Below, piece by piece: positions 44,813 to 53,890 of a DNA stretch of 64,000 bases. Positions within the stretch are counted from its first letter, which is position 1; the number at the start of each line of letters is the position of its first letter. A program made the translations under genes and the position numbers. Below the pieces are notes generated by a model. That model saw only the letters and a program-made list of their open reading frames with translations. It made no database searches and was not told the origin of the DNA. Source of the DNA: Streptomyces sp. cg36. GTDB lineage: Bacteria > Actinomycetota > Actinomycetes > Streptomycetales > Streptomycetaceae. Location: contig NZ_CP163520.1 of assembly GCF_041080675.1 (NCBI RefSeq), positions 7,717,501-7,781,500 of the forward strand, read 5' to 3'.

Positions 44813-46228
44813 TCACCGCGCCGCGGCGAGGCTCCCCGGATAGAGGTACCGCTGCGCCGGAAGCGTCGTGCCGTGGACCCACGCGTCGAAGAACCCCTTG
44901 AGGTCCTTGCCCGACACCCTGCCCGCCAGCGCCTCGAACTGCGGGAACGAGGCGTTGCCGTACGCGTGCTCGCCCGTCCAGCGGCCCAGGGTGGTGAAGA
45001 ACGCGTCGTCACCCACGGTGCGCCGCAGCGCGTGGAGCATCAGCGAGCCCTTGAAGTACAGGGCGGCGTCGACCTCCTTGCCCTTGCCGGGGTCGTAGAG
45101 CCTCGTGGCCCAGAACGACGGGTCGTCCTTGTGCTTCTCGACCAGGGACCTGTAGAAACCGGTGTCGAGGTCGGCGCCCTGGTGCTCCTCCCACAGCTGG
45201 TTGGCGTACTGGGCGAAGCACTCCGCGAGGCAGCCGTCACGCCAGTCCGTGAACGAGGCGCTGTTGCCGAACCACTGGTGGGCGCTCTCGTGCACCACCG
45301 CCGAGTCGAAGAGACCACCCGTGTAGGTGGGGCGGCTCTGCGTCTCCAGGTCCAGCGCGCGGGCCGCGGGATCCTTCGACCAGCCGACCACGACGGCACC
45401 CGCCGAGGAGAACGGATAGGGGCCGAACTTCGAGGCGAGGAACGCCAGGACGTCCCGCTGCTGGTCCTCCACCACCGTGTCCACGGGGACGTCCGGACCG
45501 TACGCGGTGATGACCGGCGTCCCGTCCGGCAGCCGCGAGCGGTGGACGGTGAACCTGTCGATGGCGACCGTGCTGACGTACGTCGCCAGCGGCCTGTCCT
45601 CCTTCCACCGGAAGGTCGTCCGGCCGCCCGTGGCGGTGGTCGGTCCCGGCAGGCCGTTGCCGATGACCGTCCAGCCGTCGGGAACGGTCGCGGTGAGCGC
45701 GAAGGTCGCCTTGTCGGAGGGGTGGTCGTTGGCCGGGTACCAGGAGGTCGCGGAGTGCGGCTCGCCCGCCGCGTTCGCGCCGCCGGACGCCAGGATGTGC
45801 CAGCCCTCGGCGTCGGGCGCGCCGGCGTACTTGACCCGGACCGCGAACGCGGCGCCCCGGGCCAGACGTCCGGCCGGTTCGACGAGCAGTTTGTGCGCCC
45901 CGGAGCGGGAGAACGACCTGGCCGGAACACCGTTCACGGTGACCGATGCCACCTCGAAGCCCTTGAGATCGAGGCTGAGGCGGTCCAGCTGCCGCAGGGC
46001 ACGGGCGGTGACGGTCGTGTCGCCCTCCAGATGGTCGGCGCGCGCCGGATCGTAGGCGATCCGCACGTCGTAATGGGTCACGTCGTAACCGGAGTTGCCG
46101 TCGTCGGGGAAGTACGGGTCCTTCACTGTGGTCGCGCCCGTGGCGGGGACGGCGGTCAGGACGACGCCGAGAGCGGTCGCGGCCGCCAGTACGGTGGCGC
46201 GCCCGCGGCGGTGTTTCGATGGCTGCAT
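44813..46228 (-). CDS. Secreted M1-family metallopeptidase
   Basis: A 471-residue exported aminopeptidase-like protein. The signal peptide is residues 1-32 (ATVLAAATALGVVLTAVPATGA). The M1 zinc site is HESAH with the distal Glu in CLAECFAQY 18-19 residues later. The substrate-binding GAMEN-type motif reads SAGAVVVGW, so it is degenerate. It probably trims N-terminal residues from peptides outside the cell. It lies 37 bp downstream of the M28 peptidase gene on the same strand. Confidence 0.9.
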   Translation of the reverse strand: MQPSKHRRGRATVLAAATALGVVLTAVPATGATTVKDPYFPDDGNSGYDVTHYDVRIAYDPARADHLEGDTTVTARALRQLDRLSLDLKGFEVASVTVNGVPARSFSRSGAHKLLVEPAGRLARGAAFAVRVKYAGAPDAEGWHILASGGANAAGEPHSATSWYPANDHPSDKATFALTATVPDGWTVIGNGLPGPTTATGGRTTFRWKEDRPLATYVSTVAIDRFTVHRSRLPDGTPVITAYGPDVPVDTVVEDQQRDVLAFLASKFGPYPFSSAGAVVVGWSKDPAARALDLETQSRPTYTGGLFDSAVVHESAHQWFGNSASFTDWRDGCLAECFAQYANQLWEEHQGADLDTGFYRSLVEKHKDDPSFWATRLYDPGKGKEVDAALYFKGSLMLHALRRTVGDDAFFTTLGRWTGEHAYGNASFPQFEALAGRVSGKDLKGFFDAWVHGTTLPAQRYLYPGSLAAAR

Positions 46229-46265
46229 CAGTGCTTCCTGGTGTTGTGCGGCGGAGGGTCGGTGT

Positions 46266-47114
46266 TCAGGACCGGGGGGAGGTGTGCGCGTACGTGGCGG
46301 CCAGCTGCCACACCACCGCGACCAGTGCGTTGGTACTGGTGGTCTGCGTCGCCGGATCGACGTTGGCGAGGGTGTCGCACGCGTCGTGGATGCAGTCCGA
46401 GATGCCGGTGCTGAAGCCGGACGACGGGATGCCGGCGTTCCCGAACGACTCGTGGTCCGAACCGCCCACCCCGACGTCGAAGGTGGCGAGGCCCCGCGCC
46501 GCGAACCACGCCTGGAACGCCTGGAATCCGGCGCTCTCCCCGTGCTGCGCGTCGTTCACCACGAACCATTGCCGGGTGTTCCTGCTGCCCGCCTGGTCCA
46601 GGTTGAGATACAGGTCGATGGCCTCGCGCTCGGACGCCGACAGGCTCCGAACGTAGTGCGCCGAGCCGATCAGCCCCGCCTCCTCCGCTCCCCACCAGGC
46701 GAAACGCAGGTGCCGTGCGGGCTTGAGACGGGACTCGGCCACCTTGAGCGCCGTGGCCAGGACCGCCGCGGAGCCGGAACCGTTGTCATTGACCCCCGGA
46801 CCGGCCGGAACGCTGTCGAGATGGGCGCCGGTGAGCAGTACGTGGCGCGGGTCGCCGCCCGGCCAGTCGGCGATCAGGTTGTAGCCGTCCGCGCCGTTGT
46901 ACGAGAAGTGGCGCAGCTCGGTGCGGAAGCCCGCCCGCTCCAGCGCGTGCCGCACGTACGCCACCGACTGCGCGTAACCCCGGGTGCCGTGCGCGCGGTT
47001 GCCGCCGTTGCGGTCGGCGATCCGTTGCAGCGCGCGCAGGTGGGGCATGACATCCGTCTGCGACACGATCGGAGCCCCGGCGCCACGACGTGCGACCCAC
47101 GCCGGGGTTGTCAC
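46266..47114 (-). CDS. M28-family aminopeptidase, no visible signal peptide
   Basis: A 282-residue peptidase closely resembling the Streptomyces griseus aminopeptidase (SGAP) fold. All metal ligands are in place: GAHLDS, GVNDNGSGSAAVL, AWWGAEEAGL, NLDQAG and CIHDACDTL. Known relatives are secreted, yet the start (GTG, MTTPAWVARRGAG) gives no signal peptide and the frame is closed upstream. The start may lie elsewhere, or the gene lost its signal sequence. It precedes the M1 peptidase by 37 bp, a plausible two-gene unit. Confidence 0.88.
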   Translation of the reverse strand: MTTPAWVARRGAGAPIVSQTDVMPHLRALQRIADRNGGNRAHGTRGYAQSVAYVRHALERAGFRTELRHFSYNGADGYNLIADWPGGDPRHVLLTGAHLDSVPAGPGVNDNGSGSAAVLATALKVAESRLKPARHLRFAWWGAEEAGLIGSAHYVRSLSASEREAIDLYLNLDQAGSRNTRQWFVVNDAQHGESAGFQAFQAWFAARGLATFDVGVGGSDHESFGNAGIPSSGFSTGISDCIHDACDTLANVDPATQTTSTNALVAVVWQLAATYAHTSPRS

Positions 47115-47447
47115 CCCACCCCAATGAATGGGCGCACGGGCGTATACGCGTACTTGGTGTGCGGGCGCGCGTACGGCATGACAGGGGAGGCGCGGCCCCG
47201 GCGGTGTCTGTTGCGGTGATCCTGAAGGGTTGTACGGACCGGAGTCTCAATCACATCGACATGCCGTTGCGCTGTCGTCACGATCAGGACGCCATGATCG
47301 AGACCGTCGGTTCTTGGGTGCGGCGGTGCATAGATTGCTCGGCATACGACGTTTCCGCAGGTCCGCAGGTCCGCAGGTCCGCAGGTCCGTGGACGGTGTG
47401 CGGGGGTGCGTCGTCGGTCGCCGATTCGAAGGAAGCCTTTTCACATC
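47115..47447. other. Intergenic region with tandem repeat
   Basis: These 333 bp between the divergent M28 and lipoprotein genes hold no convincing gene. The 8-bp tandem repeat at 47355-47386 lies 62 bp before the lipoprotein start. Confidence 0.6.
47355..47386. repeat. Tandem 8-bp repeat, four copies
   Basis: CCGCAGGT is repeated four times without gap, then a fifth, partial unit (CCGTGG). It lies in the lipoprotein promoter region and is a candidate slippage site. Confidence 0.9.
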
Positions 47448-48227
47448 ATGCGTCGCACCGCTGTACGCCGTACCGCCCTAGCCGTCTCCACGCTTTCGCT
47501 GGCCCTGCTCGTCAGCGCCTGCGGGTCGGACGACTCGAAGGACTCCGGGGCGAAGGAGAAGCCCCAGGGCGACAAGTCGTCGTCGAGCGCGCCCGCGGCC
47601 TCGGGCCAGAAGGCGCTGTCCCAGGCCGAGGTGGACAAGGCCGCACTGACCGAGGCCGACCTGAAGGACCACAAGGTCACCAAGGCGACCGCGGCGGACA
47701 TGGCGACGAGCAAGTCGGTCAGCACCGAAAAGGCCGCCTGCAAGCCGATCGTCGACGTCTTCGCGCTGCGCGCGATCGGTGCGCCCGGCGCGAGCGCGAC
47801 GCGCAAGATCATGGCGGTGCCGAAGGCTCCCGCCGCGAACGCCTCGGCCGAGGAGAAGGCGAAGGCGGGCCTCGACGCGCTGAGCGGCACGATCACCGCC
47901 GACACGCTGGCCTCCTACAACGGCAACGGTGCCGCCGATGCCCTGGCCACCCTGAAGAAGGCGGGCACGGACTGCGCGGGTGGCTTCACCGTCGTCGCCG
48001 ACGGCGAGAAGACCAACATCACCAAGGTGTCAACGGGTGCCTACGCCGGAGGCGACGAGGCGGTCGCCTTCACCATGACCGCGGACATGGAAGGCGTGTC
48101 CGCGAACCACTACCTCGTCGCCGTCCGCAAGGGCAGCACGCTCGCCACCTTCTACGCCTGGAGCCTCGCCAACAAGGCCGAGCAGCCGAAGGCCGTGATC
48201 GACGCTCAGCTCAAGAAGCTGAGCTGA
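47448..48227 (+). CDS. Lipoprotein of unknown function
   Basis: A 259-residue lipoprotein. The signal peptide ends in the lipobox LVSAC around residue 22. After a flexible, acidic segment (GSDDSKDSGAKEKP) the domain has TEADLKDHKVTKAT, TEKAACKPIVDVFALRAIG and a Cys in KAGTDCAGGF; two Cys may form a disulfide. The C-terminal strand is AVRKGSTLATFYAWSL. I know similar Streptomyces lipoproteins without function. A strong terminator follows. Confidence 0.87.
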   Translation: MRRTAVRRTALAVSTLSLALLVSACGSDDSKDSGAKEKPQGDKSSSSAPAASGQKALSQAEVDKAALTEADLKDHKVTKATAADMATSKSVSTEKAACKPIVDVFALRAIGAPGASATRKIMAVPKAPAANASAEEKAKAGLDALSGTITADTLASYNGNGAADALATLKKAGTDCAGGFTVVADGEKTNITKVSTGAYAGGDEAVAFTMTADMEGVSANHYLVAVRKGSTLATFYAWSLANKAEQPKAVIDAQLKKLS

Positions 48228-48231
48228 TCCC

Positions 48232-48273
48232 AAGCCCCCTGTCCGTGCACCGAGTTGCCCGGACAGGGGGCTT
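48232..48273 (+). terminator. Strong terminator after the lipoprotein gene
   Basis: A 14-bp perfect stem (AAGCCCCCTGTCCG with CGGACAGGGGGCTT) with a 14-nt loop follows the stop at 48227 by 5 bp. Confidence 0.93.
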
Positions 48274-48388
48274 CGATCTTCGCCACGGCATTCGTTCGTA
48301 TACGTGTTTCGTGTACGAGCTTCGTATACGTACGAGGCTGAGACCGCGTACGGTCCGGTTGGCTGTCATGCGTGCCCGGCCCGGTCCG

Positions 48389-49141
48389 CTACTCCGGGGG
48401 CAGCATCTCCAGGGGTGTGACGGTGCGGCCCGTACGGGTCACGGGCAGCCCCCGCGCCATCCGGTCGATGAGGTTTTCGTAGTGCAGCCCCGCGTCGGCG
48501 AGGTAGGCGTCGTCGTCGGGGGAGCCGCCCCGGGCGAGGAGGACGTCCGGCACCAGGAGATCGGCCAAGTCGGCCTGCGCGGCCGGGTCCTGGATGACCA
48601 GACCGCAGTCGTCCGGATCGAGATACCCGGGCATCAGGGCCCGGCCGTGCAGGCTCCCTCCCACCTCGGGGAGGAACTCGTCCCACATGACCGCCACCGT
48701 GGCACGCAAGTCGCCGCGAATGTCGACGAGTTGGTCGGTGGAGTTGCCGAAGAACGTCTCCACCTCGACGTCACCCTTGACCAACAGGTGTGAGCTGCCG
48801 CTGAGAACGAGGTTGGCGGCCTTAAGATCGCCGAGCACGATCAACGACGGGCTGCCGTGGTCGAGGTTGAGGATGTTGCCGTCGACGTGGAGATCACCGT
48901 CGATGACGTATCCGGTGACCGCGCCGTCGATCCCCTCGTACTCGGGCCGCCCGCCGGCCTTGATCCAGGGGTTCTCGTGCCGGTACTGGTGGTCGTCGAG
49001 CCGGAGCGAGCCGGGCAGCGACGCGGGCCCCGGGTGCAGGATGTACTCGTCCTCGTAGAGGCTGCCGTAGACCTCCTGCGCCAACCCGCGCCGCTCGAAG
49101 AGGGCGACTGTCTCCGCCCATGTCTGGTAGATCGTCTCCAT
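48389..49141 (-). CDS. Hypothetical beta-helix-like protein
   Basis: A 250-residue soluble protein. From about residue 75 it has repeated strand-like segments YVIDGDLHVDGNILNL, LIVLGDLKAANLVLSGSSHLLVKGDVEVETFFGN as separate pieces (VLGDLKAANLVLSG, LVKGDVEVETF, VDIRGDLRATVAV), a pattern of a right-handed beta helix as in polymer-forming bactofilin-like proteins. Function unknown. The ATG at 49141 is the only good start. It lies 63 bp downstream of the secreted propeller protein on the same strand. Confidence 0.83.
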   Translation of the reverse strand: METIYQTWAETVALFERRGLAQEVYGSLYEDEYILHPGPASLPGSLRLDDHQYRHENPWIKAGGRPEYEGIDGAVTGYVIDGDLHVDGNILNLDHGSPSLIVLGDLKAANLVLSGSSHLLVKGDVEVETFFGNSTDQLVDIRGDLRATVAVMWDEFLPEVGGSLHGRALMPGYLDPDDCGLVIQDPAAQADLADLLVPDVLLARGGSPDDDAYLADAGLHYENLIDRMARGLPVTRTGRTVTPLEMLPPE

Positions 49142-49203
49142 GGCCCGCAGAGTAGCCCCGGGCACTGACACTCCGGCCCCGGCTGACCGCTCCCACAACG
49201 GGG

Positions 49204-50178
49204 TCAGGAATGCAGGTCGGCTCGCAGGAGGTTGGGGTCGGTGTGGGTGAAGTAGGCGGCGCTCGGGATGTATACGGTGTTGCCGCGTACGGCCACGGAC
49301 GTGGGGTTGGACAGGCCGTCGCCGCTGGTGAGCACGGTGTGGTGGCTGCCGTCCGCCTCGACGTACGCCGCCTCGCCGGAGAGGTTCAGGGTGGCGATCA
49401 GGGCGTCCCCGCGTCCCGTGAAGGCGAAGTCGTCGACGCTGGTGAGGCCGCTCGCGCGGACCTCGGCCGGGGCGGCCGTGCCGTCGTGGCGGACGGGGAT
49501 GCGCAGCAGGTCGCCGGTGTCGGTGTTGGTGACCCATACGGCGTGCCGGTGCACCTTGAGGCCGTTGGCGCCGAACGCGACGGACGGCTTGAGCAGGCTG
49601 TCGTCGGACCAGGTCCTCGCGGTGCCGCCGTGCGTCGGTACGACGTGGACCACGCCGAGCGCCGAGTCGGCGGTGTAGAGGCGGTGTTCGGACTCGTCGA
49701 TGGCGAGGCCGTTGGGAAATCCGGTGACGGGCAGGGCCGCGATCCGTTCGGGCCCGCCGCCGGGGCGCAGGCGCCAGATCCCGTGCAGGTCCGTGGTGCC
49801 GGTGGCGTAGCCGAAGTAGAGCGTGCCGTCGTGTGTGCGTGCGATGCCCGTGACGAGGGGGGCGTTGACGAGCGGGGTCCGGGAGTGTTTCGGGGCGGGC
49901 AGGGTGGCCAGGACGGTGGAGCGGCCCTCGCGGTCGACCCGGACGATCTGGCGGGCGTAGGAGAGCGTGAGGTCGGCCGAGCCGTCCGGCTCAAGGGCGA
50001 TGTTCTCCGGCTGCTGCTTCCGGGCCAGGTCGAAGTGGTGGACGATCCGGGGGTGCGAGAGCGGCGGCGCGACGGCGACGGCCGGACTCGCGCCGGGCAG
50101 CGCCAGGGCGAGCCCGGCGGCCAGGCACGCGTAGGCGGCGCGGAGGACGTGCCGGGCGGGACGCGGTGAGCGGGACAT
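49204..50178 (-). CDS. Secreted NHL/SMP-30-like beta-propeller protein
   Basis: A 324-residue exported protein. The signal peptide is residues 1-34 (HVLRAAYACLAAGLALALPGAS). The mature part has propeller-blade strands: NIALEPDGSADLTLS, GIARTHDGTLYFGYATG, NGLAIDESEHRLYTADS, and TSVAVRGNTVYIPSAAYF. Probably a six-bladed SMP-30/lactonase-type propeller; enzyme activity is not shown. The ATG at 50178 has GAGGAGA 4-5 nt upstream; ATG at 50190 is another start. Confidence 0.87.
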   Translation of the reverse strand: MSRSPRPARHVLRAAYACLAAGLALALPGASPAVAVAPPLSHPRIVHHFDLARKQQPENIALEPDGSADLTLSYARQIVRVDREGRSTVLATLPAPKHSRTPLVNAPLVTGIARTHDGTLYFGYATGTTDLHGIWRLRPGGGPERIAALPVTGFPNGLAIDESEHRLYTADSALGVVHVVPTHGGTARTWSDDSLLKPSVAFGANGLKVHRHAVWVTNTDTGDLLRIPVRHDGTAAPAEVRASGLTSVDDFAFTGRGDALIATLNLSGEAAYVEADGSHHTVLTSGDGLSNPTSVAVRGNTVYIPSAAYFTHTDPNLLRADLHS

Positions 50179-50617
50179 GTTTCTCCTCATCCGGTGAACC
50201 TGTCTGGACCTGCCTGAATCTGGCGCGACCTGCTTGTCAGCAGAGCACGCGCGCGCACGCGCCGCCCCAGGTCCTCTGCCGTGCCCTGCGTAACTTCCCC
50301 CGGTCGGCCGCCGCCGACCGGCGGGCGCCCATATTGGCCTGGTCTCGTACGGTGCGATGGCCTGGTTCGTACCGTCTCGCCGCTGAACTCGAACGGCAGA
50401 TCGAGGCAGCCTGCCGGGCGCGGCATCGGCGTCTGCTACGAGGGGGCTGGGCGGCTCAACCATTTGAGGGAAGCCCCGTTTGCGGGCGGAGGCGCGGGGC
50501 AGGCGCTCCTCGTGCTTCGGACTGGAAGGCACGCGCGCCCCGCTCTGTACGGCCGCATGCCCACTTCCAGAGCGAGGGCGTCAATCCGCCTGACGTCAAC
50601 GCCGGCTGGGAGACCCC
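50179..50617. other. Divergent intergenic region before the sigma factor
   Basis: These 439 bp separate the propeller gene and the sigma factor gene. I see no credible gene. Around 50340-50385 the block TCGTACGGT recurs as TCGTACCGT 26 bp later. No sigma-B-type GNNTN14-16GGGTAY promoter is evident. Confidence 0.55.
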
Positions 50618-51448
50618 GTGACCGCCACCACCGCACTGCCCGCAACCCGTCGTACCGCACGTGCGGCCCGGCATGCCGATGCCCCCGACACCCGCAGTCT
50701 GTTCACCCGCCTGGAGCGCCTGGAGGAGGGGCCGGGGCGGGAGCAGGTGCGTGACCAGCTGGCCCGTGCGTGGCTGCCGATGGCGAACCGGCTCGCCGAC
50801 AAGTACCGCGACCGGGGTGAGCCCCGCGAGGACCTGCGCCAGGTCGCCGCGCTCGGCCTGGTCAAGGCGATCGACCGCTACGACCGCGCCACCGGGCCGT
50901 TCGAGGCGTACGCGGTGCCCACGATCGACGGCGAGATCAAACGCCACTTCCGCGACCACGGCTGGGACCTGCACGTGCCCCGCCGGGTCCAGGACGCCCG
51001 CAACAAGGTCCGCCGCGCCCTGCGCGAGCTGCACAACACGGGTCATCCCCACCCCGTCCTCGCGCAGATCGCCGACCAGGCCCGCCTCAGCGTGGAACTG
51101 GCCAGCGCGGGGCTGGAGGCCATGGACGCCTACAGCGCCCTGTCCCTGGACAAGACGTTCGCCCCCGACCAGGACGACTCGTACAGCCTGCAGAGCACCC
51201 TCGGCCGTGACGAGAGCCGTTACGACCTGGTGGTGGACCGCGAGTCCGTGAAGGACGCCCTGCAACAGCTGCCCGAACGGGAGAAGGAGATCCTGTACCT
51301 GCGGTTCTTCAAGGACATGACGCAGGCCCGGATCGCCGAGCGCCTCGGCATCTCCCAGATGCACGTCTCGCGCATCATCAACAAGACCTGCGCCCGCGTC
51401 CGCACCCAGGTGCTCGCCGACACCGGCCCGCAGCGCAAGGCCGCCTGA
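50618..51448 (+). CDS. Sigma-B/F/G-family RNA polymerase sigma factor
   Basis: A 276-residue sigma-70-type factor of the stress/sporulation B/F/G group. Region 2 has LPMANRLADKYRDRGEP-EDLRQVAALGLVKAIDRYD and FEAYAVPTIDGEIKRHFRD; region 3 has HPVLAQIADQARLSVELAS; region 4 has LPEREKEILYLRFFKDMTQARIAERLG with the helix-turn-helix SQMHVSRI. It directs polymerase to stress or development promoters. GTG start at 50618. No anti-sigma gene lies next to it, though a broken frame of unknown origin is at 51478-51543. Confidence 0.94.
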   Translation: MTATTALPATRRTARAARHADAPDTRSLFTRLERLEEGPGREQVRDQLARAWLPMANRLADKYRDRGEPREDLRQVAALGLVKAIDRYDRATGPFEAYAVPTIDGEIKRHFRDHGWDLHVPRRVQDARNKVRRALRELHNTGHPHPVLAQIADQARLSVELASAGLEAMDAYSALSLDKTFAPDQDDSYSLQSTLGRDESRYDLVVDRESVKDALQQLPEREKEILYLRFFKDMTQARIAERLGISQMHVSRIINKTCARVRTQVLADTGPQRKAA

Positions 51449-51477
51449 CGCGGGTGGCCCGGTCGCGTAGACCCGGC

Positions 51478-51543
51478 TCAGTCGTAGTGCTCGCCGTCGT
51501 CGCCCTGGACCCGGGCTTCCAGGGCGCGGGCCACTGATCGCAT
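51478..51543 (-). other. Short decayed or unannotated reading frame
   Basis: MRSVARALEARVQGDDGEHYD then stop reads on the minus strand, and the frame upstream continues as PWAKNPTEPLIGK without a start until a stop near 51660. It looks like the C-terminal end of a small protein (for example a regulator helix). It could be a fossil. Confidence 0.3.
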
Positions 51544-51670
51544 CTTGCCGATCAGCGGCTCGGTGGGGTTCTTGGCCCATGGAACGGAACTGTGGGAGGC
51601 GGCACTGACTGCGGCTGCTGTCGCCGCGTCGGATGCGGGCGCGAGGTGGGTGGGTCAGGGGGTGGGTCGG

Positions 51671-52450
51671 TCAGGGGGTGGCGCGGACGGGAACGGATGA
51701 GAGGAAGTCGGTGACGGCGGCGGCGAACTGCTCCGGCGCGTCGTGGTGGACGACGTGTCCGGCGGAGAGCTCGGTGAGGTGGGCGGTGCCGGTGTGCCGG
51801 TCGATCATCTCGCGTGCGTGATCGGCGGAGAGCTCGTCGCTCCGCGTCCCACGGACCAGGAGGGTGGGGCACGCCACCGATGTCCACTCCGGCCAATGGT
51901 CACCATTGAGGGCCTTCTGGGACGCGACCGTGTCAGCGATGTCGAAGGAGTACGCCCATGCGTCGCCGGTTCGACGGAAGGCGCATTCCAGGTACTCGGC
52001 CACCGGCCCGAGCGCATCCACCAACTCCGCGCGCGTGGGCGCCCCGTGCGGCAGTCCCAGCGTGAAACGCCAGTCGCAGTCGACGACCGCGCCGATGTCT
52101 TCGACGACGAGCCCGGAGACACGGTCGGGATAACGGGCCGCGAACTGATAGGCGTTGACGCCGCCCAGGGAATGCCCCAGTACCGCCACCGGACCGAGGC
52201 CCAGGTGCTGGTGGAAGGCGGCCATGTCGGCGACGTAATCGTCGCGCTCATAGCTCGGCGCGCGGTCGGACTCGCCGTGGCCGCGCTGATCGAGCGCCAT
52301 GACCCGCCACCGCGGCGCCAACGCCTCGGCCAGGGCCGTGAACGCCGACGCCTCGTTGTAGTGCCCGTGCAGGGCCAGCAGAGGTGTGCCCGGACCGCCG
52401 AAGTCCAGGTAGGACAGCTTCGGCCCCTCGGCCGTGAAGTACTCGCGCAT
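51671..52450 (-). CDS. Alpha/beta-fold hydrolase
   Basis: A 259-residue hydrolase with LALHGHYNEASAF (oxyanion loop), the nucleophile elbow GHSLGG (Ser), an acidic residue in RSDELSADHA, and the catalytic His in SAGHVVHHDAPEQF. It has no signal peptide. The ATG at 52450 fits the fold start MREYFTAEGPKLSYLDFG. Substrate unknown. Divergent from the GNAT gene at 52581. Confidence 0.91.
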   Translation of the reverse strand: MREYFTAEGPKLSYLDFGGPGTPLLALHGHYNEASAFTALAEALAPRWRVMALDQRGHGESDRAPSYERDDYVADMAAFHQHLGLGPVAVLGHSLGGVNAYQFAARYPDRVSGLVVEDIGAVVDCDWRFTLGLPHGAPTRAELVDALGPVAEYLECAFRRTGDAWAYSFDIADTVASQKALNGDHWPEWTSVACPTLLVRGTRSDELSADHAREMIDRHTGTAHLTELSAGHVVHHDAPEQFAAAVTDFLSSVPVRATP

Positions 52451-52580
52451 GCCACGGATGCTAGTCGGCGGCACTGACATCGCCCGGCCGGGCGAAGGCG
52501 GCAGCGCGCCGGGGAACGAGCCGCGCCCGCCCGCTGATATTGCGTTGTGGGCGCGGCTGGGGCCGCGAGAGCATCCGGGA

Positions 52581-53165
52581 ATGGAAGAGCCTTCCGAAAG
52601 CCTCCGTTCTGATCGTGTCGAGCTGAGCCGGTTGCGCATGACCGATCTCGACGCCCTGGAACGGGCGATCCACGAATCCCTGGACCATCTCGTGCCGTGG
52701 ATGCCCTGGGCGGCCGGCCACAGCAGACAGCAGACCGTCGACTTCCTGGCCCGGGGGCAGGAGGAGTGGGAGGCCGGCCGGGCCTACAACTACGCGATCA
52801 GAGCGGGAGGCGTGGTGATCGGCGGGTGCGGCCTGCACCGCCGCATCGGTCCCGGCGGTCTTGAGATCGGCTACTGGGTGCACTCCCGGTGGACGGGCCA
52901 GGGCCTGGCGACGATGGCCGCGTCGGGTCTGGTCCGCGAGGGTTTCCAACTGGCGGGAACCGACCGCATGGAGATCTGCCACGACGCCGCGAACCAGTCG
53001 AGCGGAGCCGTCGCCCGCCGCCTGGGCTTCACCGAGGTCGCACGCACACGGGTTCCGGAAGGCCCCTGCGCCCCCGGCGAGGTGGGGATCGACGTCGTCT
53101 GGCGCATGACGGTGGACGAGTGGCGGGCGGGGAGGGGTGTCCCAACACCCGCCCCAGTAGCGTGA
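52581..53165 (+). CDS. GNAT-family N-acetyltransferase
   Basis: A 194-residue RimJ/RimL-type acetyltransferase: RLRMTDLDALERAIHESL, GLHRRIGPGGLEIGYWVHSRWTGQGLATMAASGLV (given in parts: LEIGYWVHSRW, GQGLATMAA) with the CoA-binding Arg/Gln-x-x-Gly pattern, and CHDAANQSSGAVARRLGFTEV. The ATG at 52581 starts the domain. It is 6 bp before a phosphotransferase remnant and divergent from the hydrolase. Confidence 0.9.
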   Translation: MEEPSESLRSDRVELSRLRMTDLDALERAIHESLDHLVPWMPWAAGHSRQQTVDFLARGQEEWEAGRAYNYAIRAGGVVIGGCGLHRRIGPGGLEIGYWVHSRWTGQGLATMAASGLVREGFQLAGTDRMEICHDAANQSSGAVARRLGFTEVARTRVPEGPCAPGEVGIDVVWRMTVDEWRAGRGVPTPAPVA

Positions 53166-53171
53166 CTTCGT

Positions 53172-53714
53172 ATGACCGGCTGCGGCATCGAGATCACGGC
53201 GGACCCGGTCCGTGGCCTGGTGCGGGAACAGCATCCGGGCCTCGCGGGGCCGGCCGCCCGCGAGGTGGTGGGTGGATGGGACAACTGCTTCTTGCGGTCT
53301 GTCGCGCCCAGTGACATGGCCGACGCCGTGCGGGCGGTCTGGGACGACGCTGCCGTGGCCCTCGCGTGGACGGGGCCGCCGGTGCGGGTGCACGATGACC
53401 TTCATCCCGCCAATGCCGTCGTCTCGGACGGGACGCTCTCGGGTGTGATCGACTTCGGTGACATGTTCGCGCGCGACCCCGCGTGGGACCTCGCCGCCGC
53501 ATGGGTGCTCCTGCCCGCGGGCGCCGCCGCACGCTTCTTCGACGTGTACGCGCGCGCGGACGAGGCCACGATCCGGCGCGCTCGCGGGCTGGCCGTTCTG
53601 AAATGCCTGTTCCTCACGGTCATGGGGCGGAACGGGGACCGGGGCCTCCCCGACGGCAAGCCGACATGGGGACCGGCGGGCCGGGCGGCGCTTGAGCGTG
53701 TCGTGCACGCATGA
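53172..53714 (+). pseudogene. Aminoglycoside-phosphotransferase-family gene with internal deletion
   Basis: A 180-residue frame. Its C-terminal ~130 residues are an APH-type kinase: VRVHDDLHPANAVV (catalytic loop, HDxxxxN) and IDFGDMFARDPAWDLAA (metal Asp). The first ~38 residues (LVREQHPGLAGPAAREVVGGWDN) are the family's N-terminus, followed directly by CFLRSVAPSDMADA. The nucleotide-binding N-lobe and about 110-120 residues in between are missing; family length is near 300. It is therefore probably a deleted remnant, though the frame remains open. An alternative is a true short variant. Confidence 0.65.
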
Positions 53715-53890
53715 CGTCCCGACCATGCCACCGGGACGGGACGGGCCGCGAGCGGGCTGGACGCTGGCATGTGCCAGAGTCCTGGGCCATAGGCCATCGC
53801 GGGCAGTGGCGTTGGGGGAGTCGGGGGTGTTCTCTCCGCTTTCCGCGCGGCATGAGCCCGAGTTGATCTTCGCGATCCCATAATGCCGCC

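Noticed and set aside
47355..47386. CRISPR repeat
   Set aside because: An 8-bp contiguous tandem repeat has no spacers.
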